DNA from: Rhodopseudomonas julia
Lineage (GTDB): Bacteria; Pseudomonadota; Alphaproteobacteria; Rhizobiales; Afifellaceae
Reading direction: 5' to 3'
Length of the DNA: 64,000 nt
Assembly: GCF_030813515.1 (NCBI RefSeq)
Contig: NZ_JAUSUK010000001.1
Location: 1,798,001 to 1,862,000 of the forward strand
A program made the position numbers and the translations under genes. The first letter of the stretch is position 1. Each line of letters begins with the position of its first letter. Positions 1-7,425 of this stretch are shown here, piece by piece. The notes beneath the pieces were generated by a model. The model did not search any database. It was not told the origin of the DNA and saw only the letters and a program-made list of their open reading frames with translations.

Positions 1-518
1 GCCCCGGCACCACCGAACATGGTGTCGGCGCCGGCGCCGCCGGAAAAATTGTCGGCCTCGGCGGTTCCAACGAGATAATTGTCGCCGCTGTCGGGCCCGT
101 AGAGCGTCTGCAGCTCGGTGATGTTCGCCGCGTTCAGCGTGATGACGCCCATCGAAAAGGGATACATGATCGACGTTGGATCATCGTCGTGGTCGAGACC
201 GATCGCGTGGCCGATCTCGTGGGCGAGCACCGAGAGGTGATCTTGATCCGTATCGGCCTCGTCGAGGGTGATCTCGGCCCGCGTAATGGTCGTGCCGATC
301 ATATAGGTCACGCAATTGCCGAGCGTGCCACCATAGCCGTCGATCGGCCCCTCGTCGATCTGGATATCCGCCGACGTGAAATTGGTGGCGCTGACGAAAT
401 CGGGCTCCATCCACGGATCCCAGATCGCGAAGGCATCGGCGATGTTGAAGCCATAATAGGGCGCCGTCGACGCGAAGGTTATGATCTCCTGGTCGAAGGT
501 CGTTCCGTAATTGGCCAT
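1..518 (-). CDS. Secreted matrixin-type zinc metalloprotease, RTX repeats, 3' part missing
   Basis: The gene starts at ATG 518 behind an AAGGAT ribosome site and runs off the left edge, so only about 172 residues are visible. The reading frame carries the zinc site HEIGHAIGLDH followed by the Met-turn SIMYP, the signature of metzincin proteases of the matrixin/serralysin type. The last visible residues (NFSGGAGADTMFGGAG) begin glycine/aspartate-rich nonapeptides like the calcium-binding RTX repeats. There is no N-terminal signal peptide, which fits type I secretion through a C-terminal signal lying outside the window. The substrate is unknown. The class assignment is strong; the total size and any further domains cannot be seen. 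Confidence 0.85.
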   Translation of the reverse strand, partial: MANYGTTFDQEIITFASTAPYYGFNIADAFAIWDPWMEPDFVSATNFTSADIQIDEGPIDGYGGTLGNCVTYMIGTTITRAEITLDEADTDQDHLSVLAHEIGHAIGLDHDDDPTSIMYPFSMGVITLNAANITELQTLYGPDSGDNYLVGTAEADNFSGGAGADTMFGGAG

Positions 519-712
519 CGTTGTATCCTTTGAGGTCGCTCTCAGCTCGTTACACGAGATTCGTAATATTCTCCTGAGAGGACGAAACGATTGCGGCTAA
601 AAACTGAAGCAAATGTTGCCGGAGCGTTCTGGCTTACCGCGCCTGTCTTGCGGGAAGCTTCCGGCCGCGGTTCGGGGCGTGGCAGCCGGGGCGGAACCGA
701 GAGCGGAGCCGA

Positions 713-1894
713 TCAGCTGCGCCCGAAGCGCTCTTGCAGGCGGTCGCGAACGGCCCGTGCCTGCCGGCGGAGAAGCCAGCGCCCGTGCTCGGTCGAGCGG
801 GCAAGCCGCGCCCGCGTGGCAGACGGGGTGACCTCCAGAACGGCGGCTTCATAAGGTTCCGAATGATGCCAGTAATGCGCGAGAAGTCTCGCATCCGCGG
901 TGTTGGAAACGGGATCGATCCGGGCGATGGTCGGATCCGACAGCCATAGCCGGGTGTTGCGCAGAAGAAGCTGGACGCCAGGAGAAAAGCGCGAAAAGCT
1001 CTCGTCGAAGGCGATTTTCCAGGGGACGAGGAGCGAGCCGGAGACAAGCGTGATCGACGAAGCGGCAAGCTTGCCGCCGACCGTCATACGCTCGATTCTT
1101 GCAGCATCGCTGGCGCCGAGCGCGAGGATCGCATCTTCGGCGAAGCGCCTGCCGACATGGGTGAGGATCGCGGTGCCGCGACGTCCCTTCCAGCCGGCAG
1201 CTTCAAGCGTGAGGAAATCATCGAGCGCCGGCCGAAGTGCGGCGCCGGTCGCCGTCGAAAACTCCACCGGTCCCACCTCCTCCAGGCGGCGGCGAAGGCG
1301 ACCCATATCCTTGTGGCGCCTCGGCGAAATCTCCCTTTCGAAGTCCTGAAGGGCATCGAGCTCGGCGGTGAGGATGGCGCGCTCTTCGCGGAAGATCGTG
1401 TGAACCCGACCATCGGCCGCACGGCGCATGCTGATCCAGGTGTCGCAGAGGGCGGGGATGTCGCTCACCATCAAGAGCTCGATGCCGGCGTCTGCGAGCT
1501 TGGCAAAGAGAGCACTGGCGACGGCGTGTCCGCGCGCGCGATCGAGCAGAGGCACGCCGAGGGGGCCGTAATTGTGGCTCCAAATCTGGGCCATACGCAG
1601 CGCGCCGCGGCGAAGGGGAGCGCAGAGGATCGGTGCAAAGAAGACGAGCCGGGTGCCGGCATAGAAAAGGGCGAGCTCGACCTCTCCGTCGCCGAAGGCC
1701 TTGATGGCGGGGCCGAGGAAGGCCGGCAGATAAAAGGGATTGGCGTCGAGGCTCTCGCTCGCCAGCCTTTCGATCTCGTTGGCATGGACGCTCAAGGCTT
1801 CCGGCTTCTCGATGAGAAGACGGAATGTGGGCTCGGTGGCAGGGCCCGGGGTTTTCACCCAGCCGGCGTCGCTCGTCAGAGGCATCATCTCCAT
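713..1894 (-). CDS. CelD/BcsL-like GNAT acetyltransferase
   Basis: A 393-residue protein with the layout of the GNAT-fold family once named cellulose biosynthesis protein CelD (BioF2-like acetyltransferase domain). The middle has a basic stretch around residues 195-206 (RRHKDMGRLRRRLEE), and the C-terminal half (FLTLEAAGWKGRRGTAI, then WKIAFDESFSRFSPGVQLL) matches the usual acetyl-CoA/acceptor region of this family. It probably transfers an acyl group to a surface polysaccharide or lipid, but the substrate cannot be told from sequence. It stands alone; the nearest upstream gene is 105 bp away. The start region offers ATGs at codons 1, 3 and 4 and no clear Shine-Dalgarno site, so the exact start is uncertain. 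Confidence 0.7.
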   Translation of the reverse strand: MEMMPLTSDAGWVKTPGPATEPTFRLLIEKPEALSVHANEIERLASESLDANPFYLPAFLGPAIKAFGDGEVELALFYAGTRLVFFAPILCAPLRRGALRMAQIWSHNYGPLGVPLLDRARGHAVASALFAKLADAGIELLMVSDIPALCDTWISMRRAADGRVHTIFREERAILTAELDALQDFEREISPRRHKDMGRLRRRLEEVGPVEFSTATGAALRPALDDFLTLEAAGWKGRRGTAILTHVGRRFAEDAILALGASDAARIERMTVGGKLAASSITLVSGSLLVPWKIAFDESFSRFSPGVQLLLRNTRLWLSDPTIARIDPVSNTADARLLAHYWHHSEPYEAAVLEVTPSATRARLARSTEHGRWLLRRQARAVRDRLQERFGRS

Positions 1895-1904
1895 TATACA
1901 ATGG
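1891..1904. promoter_or_regulatory. Inverted repeat over start of the CelD-like gene
   Basis: The sequence is a 5-bp inverted repeat, CCATT-N4-AATGG. Read on the minus strand it contains TATAAT immediately before the ATG. This may be a -10 element giving a very short leader, overlapped by an operator. Only the symmetry and the TATAAT are seen; function is inferred. Confidence 0.3.
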
Positions 1905-1999
1905 TAGCAGAGGCTGAGCGGCGCGGCGGGAATTAGGTAAAATTATCCCTAACGAGGCCGTTCAACTTCGCGCAGTGCGCGGCGGGGTCGGATCGCGCC

Positions 2000-2551
2000 T
2001 CAGCCCGAGAAGCCGCCGTCCTCCAGAAACCGTCGCTCCGCCGGGCTCGTGTGCCGGTGAAGGACGGCATTCCTGTGGGGAAATCGGGCGAAACGGCGGA
2101 TGATCTCCCGATGCTCCAAGGCAAAGGAAAGCGTGCCTGCCTTGTCGAGCCGATGGCTGAGCGCGACGCAGCGGTCCTGTTCGGCGAGGCTTTCGGAATG
2201 CATGAAGGGCATGACGAAGAACTTCGCGACATCCGCCGGCACGTGGTTCTCGTAGCCTTTGGACAGAGCTTCCTTGGCAAGCCGAAGCGCCTCCGGGTCG
2301 GTGGCGAAAGCCTCCGGCCGCTTGCGGTAGAGATTGCGGGAGAATTGATCGAGAAGGAGGATGAGCGCGAGAGCGCCGTCCGGCGTCTCGGCCCAGTCCT
2401 CGAGGGCGCCCTTCGATGCCGCTTCATGCAGGGCCCCGAAGCGCTCGCCGATCTCGCGATCGAAGGCATCGCTCTTCTTGAACCATTTCTCCGGGCCCGC
2501 CTCGCGCCAGAAGGCGATCACGTCCTGCGGACCCGGGTTGGTCGGTGCCAT
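2000..2551 (-). CDS. DUF924 family protein
   Basis: A 183-residue protein of the DUF924 family, recognised by the N-terminal DVIAFWREAGPEKWFKKSDAFD, the central LILLLDQFSRNLYR and the FVMPFMHSE and RFPHRNAVL segments. The function of the family is not established; the fold is an all-helical repeat. ATG 2551 has a GAGGCAAGAG ribosome site and lies 8 nt past the acyl-CoA synthetase stop. A TTG at 2563 overlapping that stop is a weaker alternative. The gene is the second of a two-gene operon behind the synthetase. Confidence 0.85.
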   Translation of the reverse strand: MAPTNPGPQDVIAFWREAGPEKWFKKSDAFDREIGERFGALHEAASKGALEDWAETPDGALALILLLDQFSRNLYRKRPEAFATDPEALRLAKEALSKGYENHVPADVAKFFVMPFMHSESLAEQDRCVALSHRLDKAGTLSFALEHREIIRRFARFPHRNAVLHRHTSPAERRFLEDGGFSG

Positions 2552-2559
2552 CTCTTGCC

Positions 2560-4359
2560 TCAAAGCCGCAGATCGCCGCTCTCGACCTCTTCATAGAGAC
2601 CGGTATCGAGCGGCACATAGGTCTGCTTTTCCGGGTGCAGCATATAGAGCGGGTCGGCGATCCGGTTCGGGTCGAAGCCCTCGCGCACGAGGTCGACCTT
2701 GCGCTGTTTGAAGGTGCCGGTCATTTCCATCGATTGCTGCAGCCGCAGGAAGATCGGTCGCGCATAACGCGGCAGATGCCGTTCCACATGGGCATAGAAG
2801 CCGCTCATATCGAAGGCCTCTTCGACGACGAGCGAGGCCATGCCGGCGCGCCCATCGGTGTTGGGTACGGCGACGCCGAAAACATTGGCATCCTTGACGC
2901 CCGGATAGACGGTGATCGCCTCCGCCACTTCGGAAGTGGCGACGTTCTCGCCCTTCCAGCGGAAGGTGTCGCCGATGCGATCGATGAAATAGAAATAGCC
3001 CATTTCATCCTTCTTCATCAGATCGCCGGTGCGAAACCACATATCGCCCTTCTCGAAGACGTCCTTGAGGATCTTCTTCTCTGTCGCCTTGGGATCGGCG
3101 TAGCCTTCGAAACGCTGGCTCGGGCGGCTCGGATCATCGATGATTTGCGAGATCACCTCGCCGACTTCTCCCGGCGCGCATTTCATGCAGAAGCCGTCGG
3201 GACCGCGTTTCGGCTCTTCGGAGGAATAGTCGAACCGCACGATTTCGGTGACGAAGCGTCTCTCCGCCCATTTCGGAATGCGGCCGACCGAGCCGACCTT
3301 GCCGTCGAAATTGAAGAAGACGGCGTTGCCTTCCGTCGCCGCATACCATTCCAGGATTTTCGGGATGGCGAAGCGGTTCTTGAAGTCTTCCCAGATGTCG
3401 GGGCGCAGGCCGTTGCCGCAGGCAAGCCGAAGCTTGTGCTGGCGCTCCTTGGGATGCGTCGGGCTGTTGAGGAGATAGCGACAGAGCTCACCGATATACT
3501 GGAAGATCGTGCACTCATAATCGACGACGTCGTCCCAGAACTGACTTGCCGAGAACTTTTCGCGGATGACGACGCTCGCGCCCGCCGTCAATGCCGCGCC
3601 GGAGGCCAGCACGCTGCCGGTCGTGTGATAGAGCGGCAGACACACATAGATGCGGTCTTCCGGCTTCATATCCATGGCGCCGTTGAAGCCGAGCGAGATG
3701 GCGAGCACGCGGTAATGGTTGATGTTGGCGGCCTTGGGCATGCCGGTCGTGCCGCTCGTATAGATGAAGAGGCAGCGGTCCGACGTGGTCAGCTTAGGTC
3801 TTTCGGAGGCTTCGAGCGGATCGCGGCTGAACGTGTCGAGCGCTTCGTCGAGCCGTTTCCACGCGTCCACGCCGCTGCCATAGGCCCAGTATTCCGCCTT
3901 CGTCTGGAGAAACGGATCGGCGGAGTGAAAGCCGTCGGCGATCGCCGTGTCGACGATGATGTGCTTCGGCTCCACGATGTTCACGCAATTGGCGAGGACT
4001 GGCCCGCGCAGATTGGTGTTGAGGCAGGCGGTGACGCCGCCGGCGCGCGCGATGCCGAGCCAGGCGGCCATGTATTCCGGCTTGTTCGGCATCATCAGGG
4101 CGACGCAATCACCCTTTTTGACGCCGTTGGCGATGGCCCAGCGGGCATATTGGTTGGCGCGTTCGTTGTATTCGCGGTAGCTCATGCGCTCGTTCTCGGC
4201 GATCATCGCCGGCCGGTCGCCATGCTCTCTTGCGATGTCCTCGATCAGATCGGGAAAAGTGCGGTTGCGGTTCTTTGCCGCCGAGCTGACTTTGCGAAGT
4301 GCACGCAGGGCGCCGCGTACATAGGCGAGTTCGCTCTTGATTCTTTCGATAAAGCCCAT
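2560..4359 (-). CDS. Long-chain acyl-CoA synthetase (FadD6/FATP-like)
   Basis: An AMP-forming ligase of about 599 residues that activates fatty acids to acyl-CoA in two steps through an acyl-adenylate. The P-loop-like motif YTSGTTGMPKAA, the adenylate motif WYAATEGN and the hinge region WFRTGDLMKKDEMGYFYFIDRIGDTFRWKGEN are all present, the last split over the FATP-type insertion. The N-terminal LMMPNKPEY is also typical of the FATP/FadD6 subgroup. I choose ATG 4359 because GGGGGAGA lies just upstream and because homologues usually begin with a segment like GFIERIKSELAY; an ATG at 4416 would add 19 residues. The DUF924 gene follows with almost no gap. Cytoplasmic or membrane-associated; the preferred chain length is not visible. 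Confidence 0.9.
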   Translation of the reverse strand: MGFIERIKSELAYVRGALRALRKVSSAAKNRNRTFPDLIEDIAREHGDRPAMIAENERMSYREYNERANQYARWAIANGVKKGDCVALMMPNKPEYMAAWLGIARAGGVTACLNTNLRGPVLANCVNIVEPKHIIVDTAIADGFHSADPFLQTKAEYWAYGSGVDAWKRLDEALDTFSRDPLEASERPKLTTSDRCLFIYTSGTTGMPKAANINHYRVLAISLGFNGAMDMKPEDRIYVCLPLYHTTGSVLASGAALTAGASVVIREKFSASQFWDDVVDYECTIFQYIGELCRYLLNSPTHPKERQHKLRLACGNGLRPDIWEDFKNRFAIPKILEWYAATEGNAVFFNFDGKVGSVGRIPKWAERRFVTEIVRFDYSSEEPKRGPDGFCMKCAPGEVGEVISQIIDDPSRPSQRFEGYADPKATEKKILKDVFEKGDMWFRTGDLMKKDEMGYFYFIDRIGDTFRWKGENVATSEVAEAITVYPGVKDANVFGVAVPNTDGRAGMASLVVEEAFDMSGFYAHVERHLPRYARPIFLRLQQSMEMTGTFKQRKVDLVREGFDPNRIADPLYMLHPEKQTYVPLDTGLYEEVESGDLRL

Positions 4360-4469
4360 CGTCTCCCCCGCCGCTTCAGGCAGAAGAGCCTGCGGCATTC
4401 TTGCTGTTTCTGGCATCTCTTCCCATACCAGGGACGGAAATTGAAGAGGTCAAGCCTGCAAGGAGGCCG

Positions 4470-4727
4470 ATGTTGGCCATTCATTCAGCGGACGAAGAAG
4501 ACAACTGCCACGTCATCGACGTGCGCGGGCTGAAATGCCCGCTGCCCGTCTTGAAAACCGCCAAGGAGATCGCGTCTCTGCCGCCGGGCATACGTGTCGT
4601 GGTTCTCGCCACCGACCCGATGGCGGCGATCGACATTCCGCATTTGTGCAATGAACGCGGTCACCGGTTTTTGGGGCGCCGCGATGACGAAGGCGTCAGC
4701 CGCTACGAGATCGAAACCGGCGGCTGA
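4470..4727 (+). CDS. TusA-like sulfurtransferase (SirA/YedF family)
   Basis: A small protein of 85 residues with the family CPxP motif in VRGLKCPLPVLKTAKEI (the Cys is the presumed sulfur carrier) and the later segment TDPMAAIDIPHLC. Proteins of this family pass persulfide sulfur for tRNA thiolation or other sulfur-transfer reactions. The ATG at 4470 follows a perfect AGGAGG at 4461-4466, which rules out the longer in-frame extension upstream. It is a single gene, divergent from the acyl-CoA synthetase and convergent with the carboxypeptidase gene, so its sulfur donor cannot be read from context. Confidence 0.88.
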   Translation: MLAIHSADEEDNCHVIDVRGLKCPLPVLKTAKEIASLPPGIRVVVLATDPMAAIDIPHLCNERGHRFLGRRDDEGVSRYEIETGG

Positions 4728-4769
4728 GGGTCCGTGCCGAGAGACCTCCGGCGGGGCTCGCCTTCGAGC

Positions 4770-6050
4770 TTACCGGTCCGGCCGCGGGCGCGGCATCAGG
4801 GCAGGGGCGGCGAGGAGCAGGACGGGATCGACGGGCGCTGCCTTGCTCGCCTCTTCGCTCGGCGCAAACGCCGTCGCGAGCTGCGGCCGGGGTGGTATGG
4901 CGATCGTCGGGCGCGGGCGCGGCATGACGCCGAGCTGCGCGCTCAAAATCTCCTGCGCAAGGTCGTCCACGCCCGGGCCTTCGACGCCGCCGGTTGCGAC
5001 GACGATCGGCGTCACGGGGCCTTTGCGCTGGCCGATATGAGAGGGTTTGAAGCCGTCTCCCTCGTCGACCATGATGAGGCCGCCCTTCATGGGCTTGTAG
5101 ATCGGGTTCGACTTGGAGGCGACCTGCTTGCCCTTCTGCGGGCTGCACACCTGATCGCGCATGTCATAGGCCTCGGTGTAGCGGGAGCCGGAATTGATGC
5201 GGGTGATGTCGGGGCCGCCCGAGAAAAGCCCTCCGCCGCGATTGAAGCCTGCATCGAGAAGACGGGCTGCGCGTTCGGCGCGGTCGATGGCATTGTCGGC
5301 GCCGAGAACGACCGCGATCAATTCGCGCCGTCCGCGCTGGGCCGTTGCGACCAGGTTCCAGCCGGAATCGCAGATATAGCCGGTCTTCATTCCCGTGGCG
5401 CCGCGGTAGCGGCCGATCAGAAGATTTGTGTTGCGCTTCACCGCGCCGCCGACCTTGATCGCGGGGACGTTGAAATAGTGCCGGTAGCGCGGGAATTCGT
5501 CGAAGATTGCGCGCGTCAGGATGGCGAGATCGCGCGCGCAGGTGACCTGGTGCGGATTGTAGAGGCCGTGCGGGTTTATGAATTGCGTGCGCGTCATGCC
5601 GAGGCGCTTCGCCTCGAGGTTCATGCGCAGAAGAAAATTGTCATAGCCGTCGCCGACGGATTCCGCGATCGCCATCGCCATGTCGTTGGACGAGCGCGCC
5701 AGCATGACCTTGAGCGCGTTGTCCACCGTCAGAACCGAACCCGGTTTGAAGAAACGCGCCGCATAGGGCTGGTTGTACGCATGCTGTGACATCACCACCG
5801 GTGATTTCAGCGTGATCTCGCCAACCTCGAGAGCCCGGAAGACGACGAAGGCCGTCATCAGCTTGGTCGTGGATGCCGGATACCAGGGGCGGAGCGCATC
5901 ATGCTCCTCAAGGACGTCCCCGCTCTTCGCATCGACCAGGAGATAAGGTCCCACGACGTCGCCAGCGCCAGCCGTTTCGTTGGCGGAGGCGGCAAGGGGA
6001 GCTGTCACAAGAAGCAGGAGAGCGAGCAGAAGGCGCGCCCCCGAAAGCAT
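4770..6050 (-). CDS. D-alanyl-D-alanine carboxypeptidase, peptidase S11
   Basis: A penicillin-binding protein of 426 residues that trims the terminal D-Ala from peptidoglycan stem peptides in the periplasm. The three active-site motifs are in order: STTK (Ser60-Lys63), SSN in LARSSNDMAM, and KTG in GMKTGYICDSGWN. Residues 1-23 form a signal peptide. The C-terminal third is proline/arginine-rich with MPRPRP repeated twice, and lacks an obvious membrane-binding amphipathic helix of the PBP5 kind. ATG 6050 gives the signal peptide at once, although no strong ribosome site precedes it. The stop lies 42 bp from the convergent tusA-like gene. Confidence 0.9.
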   Translation of the reverse strand: MLSGARLLLALLLLVTAPLAASANETAGAGDVVGPYLLVDAKSGDVLEEHDALRPWYPASTTKLMTAFVVFRALEVGEITLKSPVVMSQHAYNQPYAARFFKPGSVLTVDNALKVMLARSSNDMAMAIAESVGDGYDNFLLRMNLEAKRLGMTRTQFINPHGLYNPHQVTCARDLAILTRAIFDEFPRYRHYFNVPAIKVGGAVKRNTNLLIGRYRGATGMKTGYICDSGWNLVATAQRGRRELIAVVLGADNAIDRAERAARLLDAGFNRGGGLFSGGPDITRINSGSRYTEAYDMRDQVCSPQKGKQVASKSNPIYKPMKGGLIMVDEGDGFKPSHIGQRKGPVTPIVVATGGVEGPGVDDLAQEILSAQLGVMPRPRPTIAIPPRPQLATAFAPSEEASKAAPVDPVLLLAAPALMPRPRPDR

Positions 6051-6255
6051 GCGAAGCGGAGGTGTCAAGGTTTCGGCCCCATGGTTGTCTGGGTCATCCT
6101 TACGCGACCGCCGCTGCGTAACACAATTCGGCTCACTTTCACAAACGCGCCTTGCTTGAGTTTCCGTGAGCACTCGCGCGGGCTTTGCTTTCCGACCGAT
6201 AGCCCATAAGCTCAGTCTTCCAAAAGAATAAGACTGCAATGGTGGGAGGAACAGA

Positions 6256-7302
6256 ATGCTATTCCAGCGCAAAGTTTTACGCTCCTTTGTCATGGCCGTG
6301 GCCAGCCTTGGTCTCGTTGGCGCTATTGCCTGGCCTTCTTCGGGGCGGGCTCAGGAAGAACAGAATTACCTGCTGGCGACAGCTTCAACAGGCGGCACTT
6401 ATTATCCGGTGGGTGTTGCTCTTGCCACGCTCATCAAGGTCAAGCTGCAGCCCAGTGAAAAGATCGGCATGTCGGCGATCAACTCTGCGGGCTCGGCCGA
6501 GAACATCAAGCTGATGCGTGACAACGAGGTCCAGTTCGCCATCCTGCAAGGCCTTTATGGCGCTTATGCGAAGAAGGGCTCCGGCCCGTTGGAAAATGAG
6601 GGGCCGCAGGAGAATCTCCGCTCCGTCACCATGCTGTGGCCGAATGTGGAACATTTCGTCCTGAAATCCGACCTTGCCGACACAGGCACCATCGCTGACG
6701 TTGAAAAGGCCAAGGGCAAGTCGATCAATCTCGGCGCGCAGAATTCCGGCACGCTCGGCTCCAACCGCACCATCCTCGGCAATCTCGGCTACAATATCGA
6801 TGAGGATTTCAACCTCGTCTATTCCGGCTACGGCCCAGCGGCCGAAGCCCTGCAGAACGGACAGGTCGTGCTGATCTCGACGCCAGCCGGCCCGCCGGTC
6901 GGCGCCATCAGCCAGGCCTTTGCCAATATGGGCAACGAGATCACCGTCCTCGATTTCACCGATGAGGAGATGAAAGAGGCAAATGGCGATTTCGAGGAAT
7001 TGTGGACGCGCTTCACGATCCTGGCCGGGACCTATCCGGGCCAGGAGAAGGAGATCAACACGATCGCGCAGCCGAACTTCCTCGCCGTGCGCGCCGATGT
7101 GCCGGAAGAGACCATCTACAAGATGACGAAGACGATCTACGAGAATCTGCCCTTCCTGCAGGGCATCCATCCGGCGACGAAAAACATGAAGCTCGAAGCG
7201 GCGATCGCCGGACTGCCGCTGCCACTGCATCCGGGCGCAGCGCGCTATTACGAAGAGCAGGGGATTGCGATCCCGGACCGTCTCAAGGTCGCGGCCGAAT
7301 AA
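6256..7302 (+). CDS. TRAP transporter solute receptor, TAXI family
   Basis: A 348-residue periplasmic binding protein with a signal peptide ending near residue 32 (SSGRA-QEE). The family signature follows at once: LLATASTGGTYYPVGVALATLI, then the NSAGSAENIKLM and SGTLGSNRTI segments. TAXI receptors bind small carboxylates or amino acids such as glutamate and hand them to a TRAP permease; the substrate here is unknown. GGGAGGAACAGA precedes the ATG. The fused TRAP permease begins 123 bp downstream and an M20 amidohydrolase follows, which suggests that an N-acyl compound or related carboxylate is imported and then hydrolysed. Confidence 0.92.
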   Translation: MLFQRKVLRSFVMAVASLGLVGAIAWPSSGRAQEEQNYLLATASTGGTYYPVGVALATLIKVKLQPSEKIGMSAINSAGSAENIKLMRDNEVQFAILQGLYGAYAKKGSGPLENEGPQENLRSVTMLWPNVEHFVLKSDLADTGTIADVEKAKGKSINLGAQNSGTLGSNRTILGNLGYNIDEDFNLVYSGYGPAAEALQNGQVVLISTPAGPPVGAISQAFANMGNEITVLDFTDEEMKEANGDFEELWTRFTILAGTYPGQEKEINTIAQPNFLAVRADVPEETIYKMTKTIYENLPFLQGIHPATKNMKLEAAIAGLPLPLHPGAARYYEEQGIAIPDRLKVAAE

Positions 7303-7425
7303 AAGGCGCGTGCGAGACGCCGCTTCAGGCCTGGTCACGGGCCGCGTGCGCTTGCATGCGGTCCGCTCGGCCGCGACGGCGTCTTTCTATCTCCGCAAAA
7401 ATTCTCCAGCTGCAGGGATCGGACG

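Noticed and set aside
4401-4469. Longer TusA-like protein
   Set aside because: A perfect AGGAGG lies before ATG 4470 and the extra residues have no family match.
2545-4533. 662-residue plus-strand frame
   Set aside because: It is the antisense shadow of the acyl-CoA synthetase gene and has no recognisable motif.
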